From positions 85,111 to 149,110 of the forward strand of contig NZ_JACHIN010000012.1 of NCBI RefSeq assembly GCF_014203235.1: a stretch of 64,000 bases of DNA. The letters run 5' to 3'. The first letter of the stretch is position 1. Every line of letters begins with the position of its first letter. The translations under genes and the position numbers were made by a program. Positions 8,715-16,640 of this stretch are shown here, in pieces. The notes under the pieces are model-generated. The model was not told where the DNA came from, made no database searches, and saw nothing but the letters and a program-made list of their open reading frames with translations. Source of the stretch: Nonomuraea endophytica (GTDB lineage: Bacteria > Actinomycetota > Actinomycetes > Streptosporangiales > Streptosporangiaceae).

Positions 8715-9092
8715 ATGCTCAGCACCATCGCCACCGTGCTCGCCGGACTGATCGGCGCGGGCGTCATCTTCATGGGCGCCCACTTCTTCTGGGCGCCTCA
8801 CTCCGCGGCCGGCTTCGGCATCCCCGGCACGCCGACCGAGGACCCCGGCTTCCGCGCCTGGCTGTCGGTCAAGGCGATGCGCGACATCGTCGCTGGAGTC
8901 CTCATCCTCATCGTGCTGGTCGGCGGGACCACCCACCTGCTGGGCTGGATCATGCTGGCCGCCGCCGTCATCCCCGTCGGCGACGCGGTGATCGTGCTGC
9001 GCAGCAAGGGGCCCAAGGCGACCGCCTACGGCGTCCACGCCGCCACCGCCGCGGTGATGCTGGTGATCGGCGCACTCCTGCTCATCGCGTGA
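8715..9092 (+). CDS. Small four-helix membrane protein, DUF4267-like
   Basis: The product is 125 residues with four predicted membrane segments (about 3-25, 55-75, 78-98 and 105-125) and short loops. The pattern resembles DUF4267 proteins, which are frequently controlled by a neighbouring TetR gene and have no established function. The ATG at 8715 is preceded by GAGAGGGA. The divergent TetR gene and the palindrome at 8680 suggest ligand-inducible expression. Confidence 0.8.
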   Translation: MLSTIATVLAGLIGAGVIFMGAHFFWAPHSAAGFGIPGTPTEDPGFRAWLSVKAMRDIVAGVLILIVLVGGTTHLLGWIMLAAAVIPVGDAVIVLRSKGPKATAYGVHAATAAVMLVIGALLLIA

Positions 9093-9134
9093 CCGGCTAC
9101 GCGATGGATCCGAGCACCAGGGCAGCGATCACCG

Positions 9135-9313
9135 GGCTTCACCGCCGACCTCGCCAAGGACCTCGACCCGGACACTCTCGCCGTGGTACGCGCCATGGAC
9201 GCCCTGCTCGCCCTCTCTATTACCGGGCGGTCTTCACCGACCAGACGCCCACTCCCGAATGGGCGCGCACCCTCGTGTCGCATCTGCCGGGAGTCATCAC
9301 TTCTGGCGATTGA
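9135..9313 (+). pseudogene. Remnant of a TetR C-terminal domain, frameshifted
   Basis: Two adjacent frames together read like the end of a TetR ligand domain: LDPDTLAVVRAMDALLALS, then after a frameshift near 9215 YYRAVFTDQTPTPEWARTLV up to the TGA at 9313. No DNA-binding half or start is present upstream. The remnant fills the gap between the membrane protein and the next promoter. Confidence 0.5.
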
Positions 9314-9316
9314 GTT

Positions 9317-9362
9317 GATCGGAAACAATCGCTTTTCGTGATGACTGTCCGGCCCCTAGCGT
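9317..9362 (+). promoter_or_regulatory. Leaderless promoter with shared 28-bp box (copy 2)
   Basis: The box (9317-9344) begins GATCGGAAACAATCGC and ends CGTGATGA, differing from the copy at 7992-8019 at two positions. The -10 TAGCGT (9357-9362) is 12 bases downstream and ends 7 bases before the ATG at 9370. Confidence 0.7.
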
Positions 9363-9369
9363 GGACGTC

Positions 9370-10050
9370 ATGAGCACATTCGTATTGATTCACGGTGGCG
9401 GAGACGTCGGGTGGTCCTGGCACCTGGTGGAGGCCGAGCTGCGCGCCCGGGGCCACGACGTGCTGGCTCCCGACCTCCCGGGCGATGACGAGTCGAAGAC
9501 CCTGACGGACTACGCCGACGCCGTGGTCGAGGCCGTCGGTGACAGGCGGGACCTGGTCGTCGTGGGCCACTCCTTCGGCGCGTTCACCGCCCCGCTGGTC
9601 GCCGACCGGCTGTCCGCCGACGTGCTGGTCCTGCTGGCCGGCATGATCCCGACACCGGGCGAGTCGCCGGACGAGTGGTGGGCCAATACCGGCTACCAGA
9701 ACGCGGCTGAGGAGCAGGCCAAGCACGATGGCGGCCTGACCGGCAACGCGGACCCGTACGTGAGCTTCTACCACGATGTGCCGCGAGAGCTGGCGCGGGA
9801 GGCGATGAGCAAGGAGCGCGCGCACCCGTCGAGCGCCGCGTCAGCCGCTCCGTGGCCGCTGGCCGCATGGCCGGACGTGCCGACGAGGTTCGTGCTCTGC
9901 ACCGAGGACCGCTTCTTCCCGCCGGACTTCATGCGCCGCCTGGCGGCCGACCGTCTGGGCATCGTCCCCGACGAGATCGCGGGCAGCCACTGCGTCGCGC
10001 TCGGCCGCCCCAAGCAGGTGGCGGACCTGCTGGTGGGCTACGCGACCTGA
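9370..10050 (+). CDS. Alpha/beta hydrolase
   Basis: The 226-residue soluble protein has the compact esterase-like fold: an oxyanion segment VLIHGGGDVGWSW, a nucleophile elbow GHSFGAF (Ser near residue 79) and a late GSHCVALGRP segment supplying His. Related proteins are salicylate-esterase-like or general carboxylesterases; the substrate is unknown. The ATG at 9370 is preferred over GTG 9361 because the promoter geometry predicts transcription starting at this ATG. The shared box suggests co-control with the PPOX gene at 7455. Confidence 0.85.
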   Translation: MSTFVLIHGGGDVGWSWHLVEAELRARGHDVLAPDLPGDDESKTLTDYADAVVEAVGDRRDLVVVGHSFGAFTAPLVADRLSADVLVLLAGMIPTPGESPDEWWANTGYQNAAEEQAKHDGGLTGNADPYVSFYHDVPRELAREAMSKERAHPSSAASAAPWPLAAWPDVPTRFVLCTEDRFFPPDFMRRLAADRLGIVPDEIAGSHCVALGRPKQVADLLVGYAT

Positions 10051-10172
10051 GCATCACAACTGGCCAGGTGGGGTTGTCCCTACTGTGGGTTGGCCTGCTG
10101 GCATGATCACCCAGACAAAGACGGACATATAGCTTCATAACGTCATAAAAACCCGACGAAGGGGCTTTGTTC

Positions 10173-10991
10173 GTGTCTGGCACCACCTCGTTCCGCCGTG
10201 TCGTCTCCCGCTCCGCCGTCGTCGTGCTGGCCGGAGCGGCCTGCCTCGCGGCCACCGCCGGGAGCGCCGGAGCGATCATCAACGGCTCCAAGCCCACCGA
10301 GTCCTACCCGTTCATGGCATCCATCTCGATCACCGCCCCACTCCTGGGCCTGAAGGACGGCAACTGCGGCGCGGCCCTGATCGACCCGCGGTGGGTCGTG
10401 ACCGCCGCGCACTGCCTCGACATGGAGATCGGCTCGATCCCGGCGGGAACGGTGCGCGTCGGCAGCGACGAGCGCAAGTCCGGCGGGGTCGTCCGCAAGA
10501 TCGCCCAGGCGTTCAAGCACCCCGGCTACGCCCAGAACACCCCGAACAAAAACGACATCGCGCTGGTACGCCTGGACCGGCCGGTCACCGTCCAACCCAT
10601 CAAGATCGCAAACCAGGCGGGCAGGCCCGGCACCCCGACCCGGATCATGGGCTTCGGCATCACCAGGTTCAGCACCAACCCGGCCGAGTGGAAGATGCCC
10701 AACGGGCTCCGCCAGCTCGACACCCGCCGCGGCGCCGTCTCCGAGTGCGGCACCGGGTACGCCGACGCCACCCGCCTGTGCACGGTCAGCCGGAAGCCCC
10801 GGGCCATGGCCTGCAACGGCGACTCCGGCGGCCCGCAGATCCAGCGCGGCCGCGGCGGCCGCTGGGAGCTGATCGGCGTCACCTCCGGCCCCGGCGCCAA
10901 GAGTCCCTCCTGCGACCAGGGCCCCGGCCTCTACACCAACGTGCCCGCCTACACCGACTGGATCAACAAGACCATCCGCGCGGGAGGTTAG
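10173..10991 (+). CDS. Secreted S1-family (chymotrypsin-fold) serine protease
   Basis: The 272-residue product has a Sec signal peptide (about 1-33, Arg-rich then SAVVVLAGAACLAATAGSAGA). The catalytic triad is visible: TAAHC, NDIALV and GDSGGP. The sequence directly after the signal is IINGSKP, so cleavage at AGA would expose the N-terminal Ile needed for activation without a separate propeptide. Counting back from the catalytic Ser, the S1-pocket position 189 is Met rather than the Asp of trypsins, so specificity should not be for Arg/Lys. The GTG at 10173 has GAAGGGG 8 bases upstream. The stop overlaps the convergent gene by 4 bases. Confidence 0.9.
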   Translation: MSGTTSFRRVVSRSAVVVLAGAACLAATAGSAGAIINGSKPTESYPFMASISITAPLLGLKDGNCGAALIDPRWVVTAAHCLDMEIGSIPAGTVRVGSDERKSGGVVRKIAQAFKHPGYAQNTPNKNDIALVRLDRPVTVQPIKIANQAGRPGTPTRIMGFGITRFSTNPAEWKMPNGLRQLDTRRGAVSECGTGYADATRLCTVSRKPRAMACNGDSGGPQIQRGRGGRWELIGVTSGPGAKSPSCDQGPGLYTNVPAYTDWINKTIRAGG

Positions 10992-11890
10992 TCGAGGGCG
11001 GTGTGAAGTCGCCTGTCAGCCTGATCGCGGAAGTCCGCGGCGTGGTCGTGCGCCCACTGGGCGAAGGTCCGCGCCGATCGGCCGGTGACGGCCTCCGCGG
11101 TGGGCAGCGGGCCCAGATCCGCCGGGTCGAAGTCCGCGGCCTCCTCCGGGTCGGCGGGGTTTCCGGCGTAGTCGGTGAAGCCCAGCAGGAAGTCCGCGGC
11201 CTCCGCGGCGAACCCGCCCTGCGCGAGGTACACCTTCCTGGCCTCGACCGGGCTGAGCTCCTCGAAGCGGATCTCCTCGCCGATCGCCGCCGCGATCGCG
11301 CGTACCTGGTCGCGGAGGCTGATCAGCGACGGCCCGTTGACGTCGTAGACCCTGCCGACGTGGCCGTCTTCCAGCAGTGCCGCGAGTGCCACGTCGGCGA
11401 TGTCCTGCTCGTGCACGGGGAACCAGCCCGAATCGGGATTGGCGTCCCGGACCACCCGCTCGGCCCGGATCGACGGACCCCACAAGGACAGCTTGTTCGC
11501 CGCGAACTCGCCCGGCCGTACGTGTGTCCACTCCAGGCCGGACTCCTCGACCGCCCGCTCCACGGGCAGGTGGAACGTCGTGTCGTAGCCGCCGGTCACC
11601 GCCCCTGAGGACAACACCACCACGCGCCGCACCCCCGCTCGCGCCGCCAGCGCGACCACTTCCCGTGCGGTGGAGGCCTCGGGGAAGAGGTACATCCGGT
11701 CGACGCCGGCCAGGGCCGGTCGCACCGTATCCGGTTGGGTGAGGTCGCCCGCCACGACTTCGACGCCGGCCGGCAGCTTGGCCCTGGCCGGGTTCCGTGT
11801 CAGGGCGCGCACCTCCACCCCGGCGTCTACCAGTCCCTTTGTCACAAGCCGTCCTACATTGCCGGTCGCGCCGGTCACCAGCACTCGCAT
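10988..11890 (-). CDS. NmrA-like NAD(P)-binding protein (atypical SDR)
   Basis: The 300-residue protein begins MRVLVTGATGNVGRLV, the dinucleotide-binding motif of atypical short-chain dehydrogenases, and continues with an NmrA/QOR2-like pattern (VRALTRNPARA; VVLSSGAV). It may reduce quinones or sense NADP(H); the exact role is unknown. It is divergent from a TetR gene with a large dyad between them, which suggests repression by that regulator. The ATG at 11890 is selected because the Rossmann strand starts there. Confidence 0.85.
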   Translation of the reverse strand: MRVLVTGATGNVGRLVTKGLVDAGVEVRALTRNPARAKLPAGVEVVAGDLTQPDTVRPALAGVDRMYLFPEASTAREVVALAARAGVRRVVVLSSGAVTGGYDTTFHLPVERAVEESGLEWTHVRPGEFAANKLSLWGPSIRAERVVRDANPDSGWFPVHEQDIADVALAALLEDGHVGRVYDVNGPSLISLRDQVRAIAAAIGEEIRFEELSPVEARKVYLAQGGFAAEAADFLLGFTDYAGNPADPEEAADFDPADLGPLPTAEAVTGRSARTFAQWAHDHAADFRDQADRRLHTALD

Positions 11891-11907
11891 GCTCAGAGCC
11901 CTCCTCG

Positions 11908-11957
11908 AATTTCCGTACTGCCTACGGTTAAACAATACCGTAACGTATACGGAAATT
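11908..11957. promoter_or_regulatory. 50-bp nested dyad operator (SDR / TetR divergent promoters)
   Basis: Two inverted repeats share one centre at 11932.5. The outer arms are AATTTCCGTA (11908-11917) and TACGGAAATT (11948-11957). The inner arms are TACGGT (11923-11928) and ACCGTA (11937-11942). This is a strong candidate site for the TetR protein at 11975. Confidence 0.78.
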
Positions 11958-11974
11958 GGACGCGAGGAGATGTG

Positions 11975-12760
11975 ATGGAACGCAGCGGCGGCGGCGATCC
12001 CGGCGCGACCCTGCGGTTGCTGTGGCGTGGCGCTGCCGTGGGGACCGATCGGCCCGCCCGGGGGCGGCCGCCGAAGATCAGCCTCGGGCAGATCGTCACC
12101 GCGGCGATCACCGTGGCCGACCGTGACCAGCTTGAGGCCACGACCATGGACAAGGTCGCCGGTGAGCTGGGCGTCGGCACGATGTCGCTGTACACGCACG
12201 TCCCCGGCAAGGCCGAGCTGATCGACCTCATGGTGGACGCCACGTGGTGTGAGCTGGCTCTGCCGTACGGCACGGACCCACGGCCGGACGGCTGGCGGGC
12301 ACAGGTGGAGCTGTACGCGGGCCGGGCCTCGGCGCTGCACGAGCGTCATCCCTGGCTCCGGGAGATCTCGACCGTGCGTCCGCCGCTGGGCCCCGGCCTG
12401 CTGGCCCGGCAGGAGTACCTGCTGTCCGCGCTGTCGGGCACCGGCCTGGATCCCGCTGAGACGACGGCGGCGGCCGACGCGATCGTGACCTTCGTGGACG
12501 CCGCGGCCGGGGCGCGAGCCGAACACGCGTACGCCGAGCGGGTCAGCGGGCAGTCCGATCCCGACTGGTGGGCGGCTCGGCAGGCGTTCTGGACGGAGAT
12601 CTTCGACGCCGGCCGGTATCCCTCCATCGCGCGCTCCTGGTCGGAGGGCGGTCTGAGCCGCAGCGCCGCCGAGGCTTCCGCGATGGCGTTCGACCTCGGC
12701 CTACGCAGCCTGCTGGACGGGATCGAAGCGCGGGTGACGCCTGTGTCCGGTTTCGCTTGA
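11975..12760 (+). CDS. TetR/AcrR-family regulator with TetR_C-type ligand domain
   Basis: The 261-residue product has a basic N-terminal extension (ARGRPPKISL), an HTH with MDKVAGELGVGTMSLYTHV, and a long ligand-binding domain typical of the TetR-C group. GAGGAGA stands 4 bases before the ATG at 11975; a GTG one codon earlier is possible. A large operator lies immediately upstream, shared with the divergent SDR gene. It probably senses a small molecule handled by the SDR; this is inference. Confidence 0.88.
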   Translation: MERSGGGDPGATLRLLWRGAAVGTDRPARGRPPKISLGQIVTAAITVADRDQLEATTMDKVAGELGVGTMSLYTHVPGKAELIDLMVDATWCELALPYGTDPRPDGWRAQVELYAGRASALHERHPWLREISTVRPPLGPGLLARQEYLLSALSGTGLDPAETTAAADAIVTFVDAAAGARAEHAYAERVSGQSDPDWWAARQAFWTEIFDAGRYPSIARSWSEGGLSRSAAEASAMAFDLGLRSLLDGIEARVTPVSGFA

Positions 12761-12792
12761 GTGAAGGCCGTGGGTGCTGTTAGCTTCGCACG

Positions 12793-13737
12793 GTGGACGA
12801 CAGGCGTGCACGTGCGGAGGCGATCGAGGACTTCGCGGCGACCCTGCGGGAACTGCGCAACTCTGTCGGCAACCCACCTTTTCGGGAAATGTCCGGCCGG
12901 TCGGGGGCGATCTCCCACACGACGTTGCACGAAGCCGTCAAGGCAAACCGGCTCCCCAGCTGGGAGACCACCGTCGAGTTCGTCAAGGCGTGCGGCGGGG
13001 ATCCGGCCGCGTACCGCGAAGAGTGGGAAAGAGCGAACCTGGCGGTCAGATCCGTGAGCGCCGTGGAGCTCCGCGCGGGCCTCGCCACCGAGCCGCAGGT
13101 GGAGGCCCGTGCGGGCCTCGCCACGGAGCCGCAGGAGCCTTGGCCCGCGGGCGACGTCGTGCCGCCGGTCTCCGTGCGGGGGAGCGGCGGGCGATTGCGC
13201 GCGGCGGTGATCGCGGGCGCGGGGGCCGTGGTGCTGGGGGCGGTGGTCGTCGTCGTGGTCGTGGTCAGTCGCGGCTCCACACCCGGCCCGAACCCCTCGG
13301 TCGATGGCGCGTCCGTGGCGCTGTCCTCGGCCGGTTGCCCGGTGGGGCGGAGTAATCCGCCGCCCGCTTCGCCGTTGTACAAGGGCGACGCGGCGGTGTT
13401 CGTCGCGGATGTCACGCTTCCCGACTGCATGCATGTCGGCGCCGGTGAGACCCTGACCAAGGTGTGGCGGCTCAAGAACGCCGGAAGCGTCCTGTGGAAG
13501 GGGTATTCGCTCCAGCGCCTCGACCCCGCGCAGCAGGCCGATCAATGCCGGACCGTGGCCGCTGTGCCGATCCAGGACACGCTGCCCGGTGAGATGGTCG
13601 AGATCCAGACCGTCATCACGACGCCGATGAAGCCGGGGCTCTGCTACGCGCGGTTCAAGATGGTGAACGCCGAGGGGAAGGTCGTGTTCCCCGGAAGCCG
13701 GCCGGTCACCTTCCAGATCATCGTCAACAAACGTTAG
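12793..13737 (+). CDS. Membrane-anchored HTH protein with NBR1-type Ig-like domain
   Basis: The product is 314 residues. Residues about 1-80 resemble the XRE-like N-terminal domain found in many actinobacterial proteins (FAATLRELRNSVGNPPFREM; SHTTLHEAVKANRLPSW). Residues about 90-115 contain a duplicated 12-residue unit (RAGLATEPQVEA). A single membrane helix follows (AVIAGAGAVVLGAVVVV). The extracytoplasmic part contains an NBR1-like Ig fold (TLTKVWRLKNAGSVLWKGY). The design places a DNA- or protein-binding domain inside and an adhesive domain outside. The GTG at 12793 gives the first HTH helix; function unknown. Confidence 0.75.
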   Translation: MDDRRARAEAIEDFAATLRELRNSVGNPPFREMSGRSGAISHTTLHEAVKANRLPSWETTVEFVKACGGDPAAYREEWERANLAVRSVSAVELRAGLATEPQVEARAGLATEPQEPWPAGDVVPPVSVRGSGGRLRAAVIAGAGAVVLGAVVVVVVVVSRGSTPGPNPSVDGASVALSSAGCPVGRSNPPPASPLYKGDAAVFVADVTLPDCMHVGAGETLTKVWRLKNAGSVLWKGYSLQRLDPAQQADQCRTVAAVPIQDTLPGEMVEIQTVITTPMKPGLCYARFKMVNAEGKVVFPGSRPVTFQIIVNKR

Positions 13738-13767
13738 TTCCCCGCCGCGCGTGAGCACGGCGGGGAA
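13738..13767. terminator. Bidirectional hairpin terminator
   Basis: TTCCCCGCCG (13738-13747) pairs perfectly with CGGCGGGGAA (13758-13767) over a 10-base loop. It starts right after the stop codon and separates two convergent genes. Confidence 0.85.
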
Positions 13768-13774
13768 ACCGAGT

Positions 13775-14716
13775 TCAGGAGCCGATGGCGATCCCCGTGT
13801 AGTAGGCCCGGAGGATCCTGGCGTAGCTCCAGCCCGCTCTGGCCTTGTCGCGAGAGCCCTTCTGCGACATCCAGTCCCCGGTGACCCAGTTGCCGCACGC
13901 CGTAGTCGTCGAGCAGTACTGGGCCTTGAAGATCTTCCCGCCGCGGGTCAGCCGGGTGCCCCAGGTCGCGTCCACCGCGGCGCTGGTCGCCGGCTTCGCG
14001 GAGCCGGGCTTGTACACCTGGCTCGACGTGTGGTCGTAGACGTCGAAGCACTGGCCGCTCGGGGTCTTGCGGTTCGAGCGCATCGCCCAGTACCAGCCGA
14101 AGTTCTTCACGGCCAGCGCCCCGGCCTTGAGGGACTCCCCGGGCCAGCTCGACACCCACTCGTTCGGCAGGACGTTCTTGACGTACGTCTTGAAGTCCAC
14201 CCGTTCCACGCGGTTAGCCGACTTCCGGTACACCAGGATCGTCGTGGGCAGCCTGGTGTCCGTGCCGTCGCTCTTGCACCCGGTCGGCGGCGCCGAGGTC
14301 AGGAAAAGGTGGGAGGCGTTCTGGTTTTTGAGGGTGGGGTTCAGGTTGCCTCTGGCGCCCGCGGCGAAGTCTTGGAACTTGCCGGTGTGGCCGGTGTTGA
14401 AGTAGACGCGGACGGTTTTGGCGCTGCGGTTCCAGACGGAGGCGGCGGAGTTCTTGATGCATTTGCCTTTGCCGGTGCCGGGTCCTTTGAAGTCGTAGCA
14501 GGAGGGCTGTTTGGTGGCGTAGTCGGTGACCGATCCGGTGAAGTCGGAGACCGATCCCTGGTTGTTGCTGTTGAAGTAGTAGCAGAACTCGCCGGTCTCG
14601 CAGACGCCGTTGCGGTTGGCTGCCGAGGCGGGTGTGGCGGTGGCGAGGACGGTTCCGCCGAGCGCCATCGCGGAGATCAGCCGTACGGTTCGGGTGAGCA
14701 CAGGTGTCTTCCTCAT
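13775..14716 (-). CDS. Secreted I36-type module plus SpoIID/LytB domain protein
   Basis: The 313-residue product has a signal peptide (about 1-32, ending ATPASA). Next is a peptidase-inhibitor-I36-like beta module (about 33-140; GEFCYYFNSNNQGS, four Cys) and then a SpoIID/LytB-type domain (LVYRKSANRVERVDFKTYVK; LKAGALAVKNFGWYWA). SpoIID domains are peptidoglycan lytic transglycosylases, so this is a likely extracellular wall hydrolase. Its start overlaps the stop of the upstream M23 gene by 4 bases (ATGA), so the two form an operon. The I36-like half is almost identical at DNA level to that of the neighbour. Confidence 0.85.
   Translation of the reverse strand: MRKTPVLTRTVRLISAMALGGTVLATATPASAANRNGVCETGEFCYYFNSNNQGSVSDFTGSVTDYATKQPSCYDFKGPGTGKGKCIKNSAASVWNRSAKTVRVYFNTGHTGKFQDFAAGARGNLNPTLKNQNASHLFLTSAPPTGCKSDGTDTRLPTTILVYRKSANRVERVDFKTYVKNVLPNEWVSSWPGESLKAGALAVKNFGWYWAMRSNRKTPSGQCFDVYDHTSSQVYKPGSAKPATSAAVDATWGTRLTRGGKIFKAQYCSTTTACGNWVTGDWMSQKGSRDKARAGWSYARILRAYYTGIAIGS
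14307..14673. repeat. Direct repeat copy A (367 bp), I36-like module
   Basis: This block is nearly identical to 15203-15572. The visible differences are a few bases around the PGTGKG codons and one extra Ala codon in copy B. It covers the signal-peptide end plus the whole I36-like module of the SpoIID gene. Confidence 0.9.
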
Positions 14717-15609
14717 CGGACGGTGTAGCCCTGGGAGTTCCAGAACGGGGTCGGGTTCGGGTTCTGCAGGTCCCAGTCCCTGACGCTCTTGGCCGCCCGC
14801 AGGTGGCGTCCGGGGCGCATCTCGACGTGGGTGTGCGCGGACGACTTCTTCGACACCCCGTGCCAGGACTCCGTGCCGAGGAGCTGGCCTCGCTTGACCT
14901 GCTGGCCCACGTGCAAGGAACGCAGTGGAGCGGTGTGCAGGTAGACCACCGTCTTGTTCAGTGAGGGCATGTAGATGGCGATGGTGGAAAGGCCTGAGCC
15001 GCCGGGCGCCCCGTCCACGACGTTGATGATCTGGCCTGACACCAGCGAACGGACGTTCGCGCCCAGGCCCCGGACGATGTCGATGCCCTCGTGCCGGCCG
15101 GGGGTGTTCCTGTAACCGTCGTAGCCGGTGGAGATCCGGCCGCTGGCCGCGTACAGGGAGAACGACATGATGGCGCGCGGCGTCGACGACGACGGGCCGA
15201 ACAGGTGGGAGGCGTTCTGGTTTTTGAGGGTGGGGTTCAGGTTGCCTCTGGCGCCCGCGGCGAAGTCTTGGAACTTGCCGGTGTGGCCGGTGTTGAAGTA
15301 GACGCGGACGGTTTTGGCGCTGCGGTTCCAGACGGAGGCGGCGGAGTTCTTGATGCATTTGCCTTTGCCGGTGCCCGGGCCTTTGAAGTCGTAGCAGGAG
15401 GGCTGTTTGGTGGCGTAGTCGGTGACCGATCCGGTGAAGTCGGAGACCGATCCCTGGTTGTTGCTGTTGAAGTAGTAGCAGAACTCGCCGGTCTCGCAGA
15501 CGCCGTTGCGGTTGGCTGCTGCTGCTGCGGGTGTGGCGGTGGCGAGGACGGTTCCGCCGAGCGCCATCGCGGCGGTCGCCGCGGTGAGCATCCTGGTGAG
15601 CGTTGACAT
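14713..15609 (-). CDS. Secreted I36-type module plus M23 metallopeptidase
   Basis: The 298-residue product has a signal peptide (MSTLTRMLTAATAAMALGG, to about residue 31). An I36-like Cys-rich module (about 32-138) is almost identical to that of the next gene. A C-terminal M23/LytM endopeptidase domain has zinc ligands in GRHEGIDIV and HTHVEM. M23 enzymes cut peptide cross-bridges in peptidoglycan. With the SpoIID protein it would give two different wall-cutting activities on the same targeting module. The I36-like part may anchor to the wall or inhibit proteases. Confidence 0.88.
   Translation of the reverse strand: MSTLTRMLTAATAAMALGGTVLATATPAAAAANRNGVCETGEFCYYFNSNNQGSVSDFTGSVTDYATKQPSCYDFKGPGTGKGKCIKNSAASVWNRSAKTVRVYFNTGHTGKFQDFAAGARGNLNPTLKNQNASHLFGPSSSTPRAIMSFSLYAASGRISTGYDGYRNTPGRHEGIDIVRGLGANVRSLVSGQIINVVDGAPGGSGLSTIAIYMPSLNKTVVYLHTAPLRSLHVGQQVKRGQLLGTESWHGVSKKSSAHTHVEMRPGRHLRAAKSVRDWDLQNPNPTPFWNSQGYTVR
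15203..15572. repeat. Direct repeat copy B (370 bp), I36-like module
   Basis: This is the partner of 14307-14673, three bases longer because of one extra Ala codon. Near-identity extends through synonymous positions, which points to recent duplication or gene conversion rather than protein-level constraint. Confidence 0.9.
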
Positions 15610-15659
15610 CCTGTTTCTCCCTGTGTCCGTGGTGTCGGGGTGGCGTGGTTTCGGCGGAG

Positions 15660-16496
15660 TCAGCGGCGCTGGTACTCCTCCCAGGTGCGGATCGTCACCT
15701 TCGGCCCGTCGTCGGGACCACGGCCGGCGAGGCCGTTCAGGCCGAGGTAGTAGTCACCGACCTGGTGCTGGGCCTGGCCGGAGAGATCGGTGTCGCTGAT
15801 CGCGACAGCGTGGATGTGCCACGGCCAGTCATCCTGCTGGGGATTGCGCACCCAGGCGGCGAAACCCACCAGGCGCAACCCGCGCACGACCGAGGTACGG
15901 GTGGCGGAGTTCATCCCCTCCACCGAGATGTCGACGACGCCACCGCCGTCGTGGGTGCCCGCGGACGTGGGGTCACCGCCCGGGTTGTACGAACCCTGAT
16001 CCAGCTTGAGGTCACGCCCGAGCAGCCGCTCAGCCTCGGCGAGCATGTTCCGCGTACGGGTGTTGACGACGAAACCGCCGGTGGACACCCGGGGGCCGGG
16101 TGCGACGACGTCGGTGACCTTGAAGCGGCCGGCGCCGAGCTTGGTGAGCGACGACTTGCCCGGCATGCCGTTCGCGGCGAGACCGCTGAGGCCGAGCGAC
16201 TTCTGGAAGCTGGCGTAGGCGGTGACGGTCGTGGTGCCGAAGTACCCGTCCACCCACTTCGGGTCGAGCAGGCTGCGGTCGCGCAGCGCCCGCTCGACGA
16301 GGAGCACACTGGCCTTGGCGCCCGGGGTCAGCGTGTTGTCAGGCCGCCGCGGGTCGATCTGGGCCGCCTTGACGGCGGCCTCCATCTTCAACGCCGGAAG
16401 AGCCTCGGCGTGTGCCGCCGGCATCCCGGGCGCTCCGGTCAGGGGAGCGAGCAGGAAGGCCGCCGTGAGGCCGGCGGCGGCGGAGGACAACTTCAT
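15660..16496 (-). CDS. Secreted peptidoglycan-binding protein with M15-like zinc site
   Basis: The 278-residue product has a signal peptide (to about AHA, residue 30). A PG_binding_1-like module follows (about 45-115; VDGYFGTTTVTAYASFQKSLG), then a C-terminal domain with GTHDGGGVVDI and WPWHIH. These last motifs match the His-x6-Asp and His ligands of D-Ala-D-Ala/M15-type peptidases. It probably trims or senses wall peptides outside the cell. It lies upstream of the I36-M23 and I36-SpoIID genes on the same strand, with a 50-base gap, so the three may be one cell-wall unit. Confidence 0.72.
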   Translation of the reverse strand: MKLSSAAAGLTAAFLLAPLTGAPGMPAAHAEALPALKMEAAVKAAQIDPRRPDNTLTPGAKASVLLVERALRDRSLLDPKWVDGYFGTTTVTAYASFQKSLGLSGLAANGMPGKSSLTKLGAGRFKVTDVVAPGPRVSTGGFVVNTRTRNMLAEAERLLGRDLKLDQGSYNPGGDPTSAGTHDGGGVVDISVEGMNSATRTSVVRGLRLVGFAAWVRNPQQDDWPWHIHAVAISDTDLSGQAQHQVGDYYLGLNGLAGRGPDDGPKVTIRTWEEYQRR

Positions 16497-16640
16497 CGAT
16501 ACTCCCGGTCAGCGATGGGGGCGATTCTCGGTGCGGCGAGAATCAAGCTCCCGGATCGCTGGCGTGTCCGGTAGGAGATCGGTGTTGTCAGCCTGTACGG
16601 CCGGCCTGCCCGTACGGCCTGTCTGACAGGTGATCCGTGA

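Noticed and set aside
10051..10172. Possible terminator or RNA element upstream of the S1 protease
   Set aside because: AT-rich promoter-like bases are present but no stable stem or repeat could be defined.
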